From Hyaloscypha bicolor E (taxonomy: Eukaryota > Ascomycota > Leotiomycetes > Helotiales > Hyaloscyphaceae), in the NCBI RefSeq assembly GCF_002865645.1, contig NW_020194619.1:1772442-1836441 (forward strand): 64,000 nucleotides of DNA, given 5' to 3'. Positions 24,856 to 37,500 of the stretch are shown piece after piece. The notes below the pieces were generated by a model that was not told where the DNA came from, ran no database searches, and worked only from the letters and a program-made list of their open reading frames with translations. A program made the position numbers and the translations under genes. Position 1 is the first letter of the stretch; each line of letters begins with the position of its first letter.

Positions 24856-24857
24856 TA

Positions 24858-25601
24858 TATTATAATCTTTATATTAGAAGAGTTAATAGCCAGTATTATA
24901 ATATTAAGTAAACTATTAATAATTTCTAAGTAATACCCGTTTAATTAATAAGACCAGGTATTAGTTTAAAACCTTATCTTATTATTTTATTAAGTTTTAA
25001 TAATTATTTTTAAAAGTATAAATAGGCTTTATTTTAGCTTTATATAAATATAATAGATATATATAATAATATATAAGCAAATATTAAATATTATATATCT
25101 GGTTTTTTATTTTAAGTAATACTTATATTAGAATTATATGAATTATACGGAATTATATTTCCTAATTAAGTAAAGGGTTTTATATATTTAACTAAATACT
25201 AGGAAATATATAAAGAGATATTTATAGCTTTAGAAAGAGATATTAATTAGTCTTTTATTAGAATTACTTCTTGGAAATTAGTTATATTTACAAATATTAC
25301 TCTATAGCTTACTTGCCTTAACTACTTATATATTACTTTACTATTACGTGCCTTATAATAAAGACTATTTAGCTAGAGCTTAGTTAGGGTCAAGTAATAG
25401 TACGCTAGTAGATTAATATTTATATATAGTAAATGGAGGAGATATAAAGCTCGTTTCTTCTTTTCTCAGCCCCAAATAATAGTAATTGAACCTCTCTTAC
25501 TTGCCTTCGAGGCCTTGAATTGTGATTCGTAATATTAAGAGACCCCCGCAAATAACTGCAATATCCTACTTTCCAAGAGAATACATAATAAACAAGTACG
25601 G
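24858..25601. other. AT-rich spacer next to HET gene
   Basis: AT-rich, stop-rich sequence without a recognisable element. Composition becomes normal at about 25.45 kb, just downstream of the HET gene's stop. I see nothing else in it. Confidence 0.6.
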
Positions 25602-27831
25602 TTAAATTAGGAAAATCCCTGAAAGCTCCCGGCCGAGGAAGGCGGATATGTTCCCACCATGTTTTTGGGACTTAAAATATCCAACTCGCCTATATTCATT
25701 GTCTCTCCCAGTGGTCCGAGCAATGAGAAGCCCCTCGAGATCAGCGATGCCAGTCCAGTCTTCATTATCCGGTCTCCAGACGAAAGGCAGAAAGTTGACA
25801 TCTGGAGGGCTGAGCAGCCCCGGAATAGAAGGCAGGAACGTCTTCCGAGGCTTGAAATCGTTCATGTCGTCAATGACGCAGACCACAACGTTCTGAAGAA
25901 ATCCAGTAAAAGCGTACAAGACGTTATATTTCTTCTCTGATTGCGTCTCGAAAAGCCCGTACCGGCTCCAGAAGAACCGATGGCTCGAAAGCAACGTCCC
26001 CCGAAGTCTGATGTAGCATGCGTGAACCTGGCCGTATGGATTTTCTATGTTTGTTGGTGAAGCAGATATTTCCAATATGTCTATTAGAGGGGAATATTTG
26101 TTGTAGACCTTAGAGATCTTAAAGTCCCGTAATATATGCTCTATCTTGCCACGTACGGAGGCCCACGACCAGGATGGCGCTATATAGTCCATGGATTCAC
26201 CTACCGCGGATCTCTGAGAGGGACTGCCATCGCCTTGCTTCCCATCACTAACTAACCATAGCAACGATGGAATGAATTTGCTTTGCCAAAGGCCTGCAAT
26301 GTATTTGTCGTCTGTCTCTTTCACCTCCTCGCCAAACATCCGTGCGATGCCAGATAGAGCAATAAGCTTGTCCGACTCCCTGGTGATTCCGTAAGTTGAA
26401 TAGTTTTCAATAACTTGGAACCAGAGATCTTCAAGGAGGCCCCGCGTGCAACTCAAATGTTGAAAGTCCACGCCGTAGGCCGATTGACTGAAAGCAGCTG
26501 AACCTGTTGCCTCTGGTATTCCCTTCGGAAATGTTTCACATGCAGTGTGCATCTGACATCTCCAGAAGAGCTGGTGTTTTCCAAAATGGATGACCCGGGG
26601 GGGTAACATACGTTCTTGCATCACCCAGGCCCGGCGGTTGAGCGGCGTCCGTAAGATATTCTCTTGCAGAAAGTCCTTTCCAAACACATAAAAGGTACCT
26701 CGAGCCTCCATCCGGTCGTAGAAGCTAGAGATCTTGCTAGAGATCTTAGGCCAGTTGAGTTCAACCTTACAAGCTTGAACAAATGAAGCGTCTCTCTCGC
26801 CGAGAAGTGGTGAATGGCTGTTTTTTGCCCCACCAGCGGCTATGTTCAGGACTGATTTTCGGTAGATCTGACCCATAACAGCTGCTTCTCGTTGCCAGTC
26901 TCGTATGTCATCCTGTATAATACAGAATGCATCGATCCAGAGATAGCGATATTTCAGTTTGCGCATCGCTTCGACTGTATCCTGAAACAGGCGAGGAAGA
27001 GTAGAGAATGAAATTCCTCGGGAGAAAGTTTCAAGAGTACCCTTCCTTAGGAGGGGCAATTGGTCAAGAGACGGATTTTGACCCCACGTATAGCTGAGCG
27101 TTACGTATGGAAGTGGCGCCCTTCCTTTAGGAAACAAGCTCAAACGTATTTCTTGACCCGTGTCTCCCGCCCCTACATCAATCAATCTCGAAGGGACTTC
27201 AGAAGTTGCCAAGCCAACAAATTGGTGGCAGCACCCATGCCTGTCGTGGGATGGACTGCACGAGTCGACCCAAGACCGTATTAAATCCCAATTGCTGGGG
27301 GATTCCATGCTCTCTGTGGCAGGTCCATCTGCCACAAGATCTTCAATGCTGGCAAGCTTATAAATCTCTCCCCGCGCTTCAAACTCAAGTGTACCTATAC
27401 CTCTAATAAGCAAAATCTACACAGCAAATATCGAATGGAAAATACGCACGATTAGCTTGCAAGAAAAATATATCAATAATTTTGGAACCCCAACTACCGA
27501 ATTGGAACCTCACTTGACAGCCGTCGCTGGGGGAGGCTTTGTATATGGTCCATCCGTAAAAGCTCAGATCCGGTTTCGCTAGCCCTCGAAGGACGGCCAA
27601 CGGATGCCACGGGAGGCGTTGGTTCTTGGTTTGGCGCACAAGCTCTCTTTCCGCATCCGACAACCTGTCCCAGAGGATTTTGCATATCTCGCAACCGCCT
27701 TGAGCTGCGAATTCAATCAAATAAGCGAAGAGGTGATGGTAGAACAAGGGCTTCCCGGGGTTAGTGCCAGCGAAGGGATGTAATATGTTAGCTTGACCGT
27801 CTAATATCTTGTGACATTCCTGACACAACAT
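25602..27831 (-). CDS. HET-domain (heterokaryon incompatibility) protein
   Basis: The predicted protein has 726 residues in two exons (27831-27450, 27400-25602). The intron is GTGCGT..AGAG, 49 nt. The HET domain lies at about residues 220-380: YVTLSYTWG, then YLWIDAFCIIQDD, then REAAVMGQIYRKSVLNIAA. HET domains trigger regulated cell death after non-self recognition in several fungi and are thought to have a TIR-like fold. The N terminus carries two Cys pairs (CQECHKIL, GGCEICKIL), common in solo HET proteins. The C-terminal half is variable and unassigned. No partner recognition domain is fused. It lies between AT-rich sequence and other HET-type genes, typical of accessory genomic compartments. 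Confidence 0.9.
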
Positions 27832-28511
27832 CTTGCTTGAGATTGAGGATAGTATGAGATAGCGCGCTCTAACTATTATGCCATGCCCGACCGTCGTTAA
27901 ATTATGTTTTTCCTTGTTTTTTTTTGGCTTTTTTGTTGCCCTAGCTAGGGCGGTTCAGGATGACCGCGATTGCAGAATATTCTAACCAGTTAGAAGTATC
28001 CACTAGCCAACCGCGGGGGGGAAGGCGCACATTCTGCTTGTCTTGGTGAGCTCCCCATTGTCGCGATTCAAGCTGGCTCCTGCACGAGATAAACGTGAGG
28101 GTGTCTATTGGGTCCACTATCCCCTTCATAAAAAGAAATCAAACGTCTTGTAATAGCTTGATTGCTTTGGCTGAAATCTATTGATTTGGCATAATTGCGC
28201 CACTTGACGCGACGTGCTTGACTAGGTGACCGTGATCGACTCGGGACTGTTACAGACTCTGTTTGAAGAAACCACAAGTCTAGAAAATTGGAGCTCATTC
28301 AAGGATTCTGTATTCTTGTATAGACGAAATGGAAAGCCGCGCTTGATAAACGACGAAAGCGCCTGCGTAAGAAGAATTCTCAATTGTTCGTGAGCTTTAG
28401 TCCCACCACGTTCCTGTTGTCTGAACATATCAGCAGCCGCGTTTCGAGGAGGATACGTCTTTGGCATCTCAGGTTGTCGAGGCTCGGTGATATGAGTAAT
28501 GGGCTTTCATT
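27832..28511. other. Intergenic between HET and membrane-protein genes
   Basis: About 0.7 kb. A minus-strand frame (28467-28222, starting MPKTYPPRNAA) looks mildly coding-like but has no domain and no clear splice partner, so I do not call it. The left end holds the HET gene promoter. Confidence 0.45.
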
Positions 28512-29648
28512 TCATTCCGTCTCAAACTGTACTATTTCGAAATCTCCTTCTTCCGCAGTCGAAAATGATTGCCGCGCAGTGACAAAAGAAACGCCATCCG
28601 TCAAGGACTCATGATCCTGTTCATGCGCAGAAGCATGCGCCAGTGAAATATCAGCGTCGGAGGCATCCACGTTATCGATATCTGAAAGGCCCAGCGGCCT
28701 TCTTCGAGATACGTCTTGTTCCAGTGTTGAACCAAATGGCAAGCCTACATTTGTGGGCAACGCAACGTCGACCCTCTCACCCAAGTCTTCGTCGTGGGGC
28801 ATTAAAACAAGCTCAATCATACCTTCTTCGAGCTCTTCCATCCTTAATTGTATTTGCTCTTCAGTATGCTCTTCCCCAACCACTGGCGTCTCCTGGCTTG
28901 GAGTTGGATCCGAAGCTCGATTGATGATGGCCGCCATGAGCATATTCTGCAGTTGGACGGGCAAGTTGGAAAGTTGGTTCAGCCCGTTCACCATCTGATT
29001 GATGGCTTGATCTGACACATGGGCGATTCCTTGTGCTTGAGATGTGAGACCAGACTGGACTATACGGGCCGCAGCTGTTGTTGTGTCTACTACTGTCTGA
29101 TTTGCTGAGGCGGTAGCAGCTCGTACGTCGCGAGTCACCCTGTTGTACGCTCTCAGCGTTCCGATGATGCCAGGTCTCGTCTGCGATATAACAAGCCTTC
29201 CACCCCGCACAACCACATATCCAGTGCCAACAACTGTCGCTCCAGCACCAGCGGCGTAAAGACCCATGGTGGCAGCACGCGCCGTTGCTAGAAGGAACTG
29301 AAGTCCGATCCCACCGAATCCTCCAGTAACAACAACTCCAGTCACGGCCATAATAAAAGAGTCAAAGGGAGTAAGCCCACTTTGGCCAGAACTGTCAATA
29401 TCTTCTTCGCGAATGTGGTTTGACGGATAAGTTTCAGGGAGGTAAGGCTTAGTAGGGAAGTGTTTCTTGTCGGTCGAGTCGTAACGATTCGATTTATCGG
29501 GAGGAGAGCGATACTCGGAAGTGGGATAGTATGGAGGAGGCTTTTCGGTCTCGCCATAACCGTAGGACCTATTGTGTTCGGAGGGTGCACCGTTGTACCT
29601 CCGATTGCGATGCTCAGACGATCTTCTGTCTTCGTGATACTGTGACAT
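28512..29648 (-). CDS. Glycine-rich membrane-segment protein, unknown
   Basis: This is an intronless 378-residue protein that I do not recognise. The start ATG is at 29648 (MSQYHEDRR); upstream in-frame codons have no ATG. Residues 1-90 are polar, rich in Arg/Tyr/Pro/Ser and probably disordered. Residues about 96-150 are hydrophobic and full of Gly and Ala (GVVVTGGFGGIGLQFLL, GLYAAGAGATVVGTGYVVV). This suggests two close-packed membrane helices with glycine-zipper spacing. A helical stretch follows (VRAATASANQTVVDTTTAAA), then an acidic C-terminal third. It lies between two HET-type genes, but nothing in the sequence proves a link. A membrane-active role is a guess from the glycine zipper. 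Confidence 0.65.
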   Translation of the reverse strand: MSQYHEDRRSSEHRNRRYNGAPSEHNRSYGYGETEKPPPYYPTSEYRSPPDKSNRYDSTDKKHFPTKPYLPETYPSNHIREEDIDSSGQSGLTPFDSFIMAVTGVVVTGGFGGIGLQFLLATARAATMGLYAAGAGATVVGTGYVVVRGGRLVISQTRPGIIGTLRAYNRVTRDVRAATASANQTVVDTTTAAARIVQSGLTSQAQGIAHVSDQAINQMVNGLNQLSNLPVQLQNMLMAAIINRASDPTPSQETPVVGEEHTEEQIQLRMEELEEGMIELVLMPHDEDLGERVDVALPTNVGLPFGSTLEQDVSRRRPLGLSDIDNVDASDADISLAHASAHEQDHESLTDGVSFVTARQSFSTAEEGDFEIVQFETE

Positions 29649-31508
29649 CTTGGTTGCCTTAATAGGGGGGGAAATCGATATCGTGGCGTCTTTTACCAAG
29701 AGCAGTTCTTGCTAGAGTGTTTAGATTGTGAGTGTTTCGATTGTGAACGGAAGAGAAGAAGTCTTCACTTTCGTGCGTATGACGCCTACCTGCACGCCCT
29801 GTTTTGTCTACGGATAATGCTGAGCCCGGAAAATTTCAACAGGTTCAACAGATCACGTGCGCGCACAACGCCATAGAGATGTGTAAGGCCCTGTTTCGCA
29901 ACCCTTGAATGCTGGTATTTGTCAGTATTCAAACACCAGCTTTTGTTTATTACAAAAACAAGGGGCCGCATAAGCAAGTGCAAATGCAAAGAGTAAAAGC
30001 CAGATTTTCCCACTTGAAGAGATTATATTGTGATCTTGGAGGAAGGCCCCCAAAGCCCCTCAAGGAAAAGAGAAAGTAAAAGAAGGCAAGAAGAGTCTTC
30101 AATTTTGGGAAAGGATCTGTTACGATTCAGCTTTCGACCTGGTCAGCTGACAGGCGTTGCCCATATCCTGCCATGTCCCGCTGCCTCCAGGTTATATAAC
30201 TGCGCACGTGATGCGGCCGTATTACTAAGGAAATATGCATGGAATGCACTGGAGATATTTAGAACGCTAAGCCCCTTATGGGCTAGCGTATTATAGGATA
30301 TATACTTACTTTCTCATAGTCTTCTATATTCTAGTTTTCCCTTCTTTAGTTTTGAATCGTTTTTATAAGAGATCTTTTACCTTACTTTCCAAGCCCTAAA
30401 TATTATACTTATAACAAGATCCCCTAAATCCTTTTTTAAGCTTCTAGTAGCTAGTTAAATATTTCTCTAAGTTATATAATAATGCATTTTACTCTAGATT
30501 CCTTAAAGTAAAAGAAGTCTTTAATTTTAAGAAAAGATTCCCTAAACTTTTCTTTAGCTTTCTTTAAGTTTTTTTAATTTTATAAATTATATAATAGTAA
30601 TATTTTATTATATTAGCCCACCTTATATAACTAAAATCCAACTTCTAATAAGTCTAAACCAGGGGCCATATTAGTAAATATAAATGCAAATTATAAAAGC
30701 CAGATTTTCTTTTCTTAAGAGAATATATTATAATTTTAAGAAAGCTCTAGTTTCCCTAAATTTTCTCGAATATAAAAGTATATAAGAGAATATATTCTTT
30801 TAATACCTTGAGAGATAAAATAATAGTTTTTAATTTTAGAGTAATTTTCTAATTTCTTTCTTTTTTAAAATAAAAAGAAAGTATAATAAAATAGAAATAA
30901 ATATTTAATCTTAAGAAAAGGCCTTTTAAATCCTCTTTTAAGCCTCTAGTAACTAGTTAAATATTTCTCCAGGTTATATAATAGTAGTATTTATTATTAT
31001 ATAAACATTTTTCTATACTAGCTTATTATATATAATTAAAAGCTTTGCTTTAATAAGTTAAAATCTTACTTTTAATTAAGCTTTTAATAAGTATTTCGCA
31101 TATTTTTATTTACTAGTAATAATTACTAGTATTTGCTTTTATACTAATCTTAGTATTTATAAAATTACTTATTTTAAATAATTCTATAAATGCTAAGTAT
31201 TTAAATAGTAGCTTTTATTATCTTTATAAGCTTTTCTAGAGCATAAATTCTTTTTAAAGCTTTATATTTTGCGATTCTAGTAAAATATATCTTATATTAA
31301 TTTATTTAATAATAAGTAATATAAGATATAATTGTTTTATTAATTACTTTCTATTTAATAATAAATAAATCTAGGCTTTAAGATATTATAATTATAAGAA
31401 GTAATTACTAATTATTAGAGAAAGAGAAGTGCGATATTAGTGAAGCTAAAGTCTATAAGGTTGACCACGGGCTTACAACACTGCTAGATAAAGCCGATTC
31501 TTAGCACT
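29649..31508. repeat. Intergenic with repeated segments under RIP
   Basis: A stretch at 29958-30117 (starting GGGGCCGCATAAGC) recurs at about 30655-30735 with C-to-T and G-to-A changes, and partly at 30500-30560. A second segment, CTCCAGGTTATATAA, occurs at 30186-30200 and 30968-30982, with a mutated copy near 30462. From 30.3 to 31.45 kb the sequence is AT-rich. No gene is seen. Confidence 0.6.
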
Positions 31509-34500
31509 CTACACCAACCGAAAAGTCATCTCCAGAAGCCCTTCCCTCTTCAAAGCCTCACCCTTCATAATTCCATGAATATAACACTCCCCAACAAACC
31601 TAAACCCCTTCTCCTCTCTCCTCAATACAAATGGTACCCTTCCCCCATGCAACAAGCAAATCCTATCCCCTACCTCCGCGGCATCGGGCACGAGGCCCAC
31701 AAAGCGCTTCTTCGTAAAGCAGAACGCCATATTCCCTAACCGATTGGAGAATGCCGCAGCAGTCTGCCAGTATTTCGCCACAATCAGCTGCTTCTGCAAT
31801 GGCATCCTTTGGTATCTTGACGGATCCTGGTCGTGACTAACAGACAGGACTAATCCCCGCAGGTCGGTGGGCCATTCTTCCGTTAGCGAGTCTTGATTTC
31901 TGGCTGATACTTGGTAAGAATGTAACTTGTCAATTGTAGATTCAAGTTGAGGACCTCTTGCGTTCCCGATGGGTAGTATCAGGAGAAGGTCATCTCGCAC
32001 CTCTCCCGTTGGATAGTCGCCAACGTAATTAATCAGCCTGCGGAAGTCCGCCATGGCATCGAAAAAGGATAGCACGCTTCCCGTCCCCATTCTTAATGGG
32101 TCTACGCTGGCAATGACCTCGATCGCATAGCCTTTGATTTCCAGGACGCCGTTTGGTTGGTACGTTGCCATGGGTGGGGTAGCCGAACCCGCACTGAAGT
32201 AGCCGTCAGCTGCTTCCCATGTTGAAATCGTCTTGGGGAAATTCCCTGTAGTCAATCGAGGAATCCATGAGCAGGAGTGGTAAGACTTAGACGCTCCTGC
32301 CCTGTATAGCAGCTCAATAGCCTGGCGGCCAATGACAAAGCCCTTAGCATATCGTAGCAAAACATCATGCATGGGCGAATCGTAGTCGGGATTGAACAGT
32401 TGATTTCCAGAATCGTATGCAAGGCCAAGCAAAGCGAAAAGCTTGTCGCGCTCCATAGTTGCCTTTGTATGTGCAAATAGCTCCAGCAGGTCGAGCAGGC
32501 TGTATTTCTTGGCTACCTCTCTAAGCCTGCGTCGTGTAAGGCCAAGCGCATACGCTGGCCCTAAATCAGGCAGAATTTTGATGTCTTCCTGGCGACCCTG
32601 GAGATTGAACACCTTTCCACAGATTATCAAGGCCTCGAAGAAGTGGTCCCAGTCCAACTCTGATACACCACACAAGATGAGAACCTTTGACGGGAGAACA
32701 AGTTCTTGGACGATCCAAATCCGTTGGAACCAGTTTCGTTTGAGAAGTAAGTTGACCTTGGTCCAAATATCGTCGCTTGCATCTGGAACTTTCAAAGGCC
32801 ATGAATATGAAGTATGAATCAGGTCTTCGGCCAAGTATTTTGGTGCAAGCGAATGTTGAAGGCCAATGTTGGCAAGGGTTTTAATGGCTTCGCCACTGCC
32901 TTCATATTCGTGACCAATCCAAGCTATGACTAGATTGGCTGTCTGGTATATCTTATTCATCAGCCGGACTTGGATGGCTTTCTCTCGAGAATCATCTTGG
33001 TTGATACATATCCAGTCTGCCCAGAGTATATTGGAATTGCCTCTTTCCCTAATCTGCCTCAAAGCAGCGGCCAAAGAATGGGTGAGGTGAATTTTACCGC
33101 CGGGAGTTTCGAAGTATGTGGGAACCCAGGTGTTTGGCGCCGTACCCCAGACGTATGAGATGGCTACGAAAGGGCCTGGGTCTGAGATAGGAACATGATG
33201 AATGGTTCCTTTAAGTGGCATGTCACCAGTTCCCGGTTCCAGCTTGAGAAGCCTGATTTCTCCGTGCTTCAGCTCTCCATAATTGAACGTTTTGTCTGCC
33301 TCATTGGCTTTTGAGAGGCGCCTTGCATTTGCCGTGCGGTGTACATAAATAGCAGGGGCATTTTCACCAAAACACGCCTGGTACTCGCTGTACGTCTCGA
33401 GAGATAGAGAGCGTTTGCAGTATAACTGCCATGGGTCGGCAAATAGTGCAATTCCGGGATCTTTATAGAGGTTGAAGACAAGAGCCAAGATGAAGATGGA
33501 CTTGTATTTACTATTAGAGTTTTCGGAAATTGTAAGATTCTCTGCCTAAATTGTTCACCTCAGCAATGGGACAGTAGGAAATCACTCTGCCTGAATTCGA
33601 CATAAAGAATTCGAATAGAAAAGGAATCCGGCGCTCTACTAACCTTCTTGATTTGTTCCGAATCTATATCAAATGTTGAGCTGACAGGTCCAGCTGAAGG
33701 AACTACTTGTATGTGAAAGGTAGGACTTTCGTTTAAATATTTGACTTGCTGGAACCCTTCCTGTGAGAGAATCGCCGCGAGCCGCCCACTTGTATCCTGG
33801 ATAGTAAATGTTGAGACGCTCAGATTCGGGGGGTCGTAGGGTTTGTGGCCGGACCTGCTTCGGAGGTAACTCGTCCAATGCGTGCTTGGCAGATATTCAT
33901 CTCCTAGCGCAACCTTCAAGAAGCCTGAAACCTATTTCATTTTCCTCATTAAATATTGCAAAACACAAGAGTCAATGAGAACGTACATATAGTTCAGCGA
34001 TAAACATGCTATCTTCACTTTGACTGTTGCCGCTTATTGATGGAACAGGCATCGGCAAAGACATTAGGCCACGGGCTGCGGAGTTTTGTCCTCTTTTCAA
34101 GCGTCTTATTTTGTTGGAAGGCGGAAGATTTGCCCAATCCGTGGTGTTTGAATACGAAGTAAATCCAACTGAATCATCAATGTTGTCAAACATTGCCACT
34201 TCCGAGCCGGGCAGTGAAGATTGAAACCGGTAATCCTCATTCATGTTGTAGGTTTTTTCACGTTGGATGTCCCGAGAATCGGGGGCCAGGTTGGCGTGCA
34301 ACATTGTAGTTTGGTCCTCGGTCCCGTTGGTTAGATTTAATCTGTCTATGGCGGGGGGGTCGACTTTGCGAGTGATATTCCTTTTCGAGCCTCCTATCGA
34401 GACACGCATCGAGAGGTTAAGCTCTAATAATTCCTTTCCAAGGGGTTTCTTGAATCTTGGGCCCTTGGGCGATTTTCTATCAGGGTGTGATTCTGGTTGT

Positions 34501-37500
34501 GTCACATTATCGGAGTCTCGAGGAATTGGCTTGGTTACTGGTAGGCTTGATTCAGCGTCTGGACGGTTCATTTCAAAACAAACAAATAGAACGGGATAGA
34601 GCTTACGGTTACCAGTGCCCAAATCTCTCACTGTATCCGCAGGAACATTATCTGGTATTTCTCGCTTTTTTAGGTCCAGTGCAATTCTTCTCGTGTCCTT
34701 TTGTACGAGAATATGAGTGAGCAGCTTAATGTGTTCGATATCTTTTATGCCGCAGAATGTTGCAAGTTCGTCGGTTAGTTCAAGTGGAGGGCAACCGATT
34801 TCCATGTCCTCACATATGAGATATATCTTCAAGATATCACCTTCGGTAGCGAGCATTACACGGCCTTTTTCTGGGCGCCCAGAGATCATTGTTCCCCATG
34901 AAGTCAAGAATTTCCATGAAACGGAGACTCTCTGTGGTTGGTAAACTTCCATGTGGAGAAGTTGTTTCTGAATGGTCCTCCAATTTGGATTCGTAAGAGG
35001 AACAAGCCTGGAATATTTAGTAATATACTTGCAAATGCATGTTTTGGAAGGAAAAACTCACCGTGCAATGTATTTCCATTTACCTTGGAGAGATCGGGTG
35101 TATTCCTCATTAGGCCTTTCCCATCCATTGATACTTGCTTCTCTTTTGGCGAAATCGGATAATTTTCTCTTGTCACATCCCGTGTGCTTGATCAAGAGCT
35201 TGATGTCCTCGAGACTTTGGCTTTCAAATGCCAGTAATGGAACGATGCCTTGGAAGGAGTCGCATAGATGCTGAAGATCTGCAATGTACCATGAATTACT
35301 TTCAGTAATAGATCTAGCAGACTTCAGGCAGTCAAATTCAGGACCCCTCGCGTTAGTCCACACAGGAAAGATCTGGAAAAGTTGAAGGTCGAAGACACCC
35401 GCCTCCCTTAGCTTCCATTCGGAGAGGCCATATGACATATGGCTCAGCTGTTTGAAAATGTCACGAATGTAGGCCAAGGAATCGGTGGATTGGATTTGCT
35501 TAGTCTCAGTGACAACAGTTTTCAGAGTGGCATTTCTAACTCCAAGCTTTTCGCAGAAGAGCACTTCATATTCGGGATAATAGTCCTTCAAACGGGGTGT
35601 TTTCCGGAGGCATGCCAGGCCATCCCAGACACACTCTGTTGTATTCACCCACCTGGGGAGAAGCGATTTTTTATTACTATTCATAGGTATTAAAACAAGC
35701 TTTTCTTCTCTAAAATGGCGCCTAACAATGTGTCAGTGTACGGTTCCGCGATGCCAGATTCACTCCTAACTTTATAAGGCTCGTATCGCCCTCATTTTCA
35801 CCTGTTTGCATTCTCTCATAAAGCCGAGTAACCTGTTCCGGTGATGATGCGTTGCGTTGGAGCTGCTTGAGGCGAGCAATTAAATCCTTGGCTTTCAATG
35901 TGATCACAACACCAAGCTTCTCCAGGAAGTCCCAGTCATTTTGCTCAGGTTCCGGAACGGCAAGGAGTGGAAATTTAGACTTGGGTGTATCGATGCCCGT
36001 ATTTTCTGATGGCAGATTGTTGTCCGTTTGCTCAACTTCTGGAAGTTCATTTGCGGTTTCCATCCCATCAGTAGATGTTGGTCCGTCTTCGGACATGGTT
36101 GTATTGCTCTTCAGTTCAGCCTTCGATATATCTAACCCCTGCAATATTGTGCTACGGGGTAGATATGTTTGATCCAGTGGAACGAAAGACCCATCATGAC
36201 ACCGGACATTCATTAACGAAAGAAATGCCCGTATTTTGCTGTGTGGCGTGTCATGGACAAGACTGCTTGGTTCGGTTTTTGTAGTTTGAAAGTTCTCAGT
36301 CAGAATCCATTGGCGATAGTGATTCCAATGTGCTTTAAGGAGCTGCAAGACTTCCGACGACATGCAAGAGTCAACGAGGAAACGGAAATCGTTGCTGAGA
36401 CTGAATGTTCCCTCGGATGAGAGAACAACCAAGCGAGGAATTAACCCCACACCAATATTTTTTTGAATCCATTTCCTATCCGCTTGCCGAGTGAAGATTG
36501 TCGAGTAGGCCTTGTGTAGAAATTTAAAACGCTTCTTGTGGTTCTTGAAAACCTGGCCAGCGGAATGCAGCTCGCCAGTGTCCATATAGACCTGGTTGCT
36601 ACGATGACGATAGTGATCTTCTGTGACGACCCATATGTATGCGTCTGGCGAGTTGCGAACCCACCGTGCTTTGCAGAGAAACTCTGCATGAGATATCATA
36701 TCTCGCAAAAAAATATCCTTGGAATTAAACCGGGGACTCATGTGAGACTGCATGATAATACTACACACTTCGGCTTTGGTTGCATCCCGAGCCTGGAGCT
36801 TGCTGAGAAGGGTCCTACGAGAGGGATCGTTTGCAGCATCTGGGTGAATAACAAAAGCATTGATATGTTCAGGAACAACCAAATCCCCAGCTGCTAAAGG
36901 AAATAACAGTGGGTCCGAATTTGCTGCTGTCCATTTCCCATTTCGCAGAGGAATGATGGGAAGTGAGAATATCAACTTCCCGAATTTCGCCGTCAGAGGG
37001 TCCAGAATTTGCGATAACCGGGAATGCCATTCGTCATCCATGGACTGAAACTCAACGGCCGATTTCTTGATAAAGTTTGAGAGGTCATCTAGGAAATCTT
37101 TAGCCGAGATGCGTCTTACACCTAGAGACTCGAGGGCTTCGCGGTCCTCGGCGGGGTAGTTTTGCGATACGTAGGTAAAGATAGAAGAGACCGGGGGAAT
37201 GAGGGGATTTCCAATTCCATAAGTATATTCTTCTGGGACAATTGCTAGGTCTGAGGGGACCCGTTTGTCGCCAGTCATGGATTCCAAGATGGGCCTTGTG
37301 GACAGGAGTTGTTGAACTTCAGGCCAAAGATCATGAAAAAAGTCATCTCTGTCCTGCCTCAAAGGGAAAAAATGGATCCAATAGAAACGAAACTCTCCTG
37401 TATTGAATTCATTGATGGCGGCCACTGAATAACCATGAATCAGCATTGCTCGGTTAGGAAATTCCCGACGGCAGGGACATTCGGACGACGGGATTTGAAT

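Noticed and set aside
28222..28467. 81-codon minus ORF starting MPKTYPPRNAA
   Set aside because: Looks slightly coding-like but has no domain, no exon partner and no promoter evidence; left uncalled.
31509..33488. Separate 659-residue HET gene
   Set aside because: The open frame has no ATG before the HET core, and its first 40 residues read as the end of NOV_C. Exon phases join it to the upstream exons.
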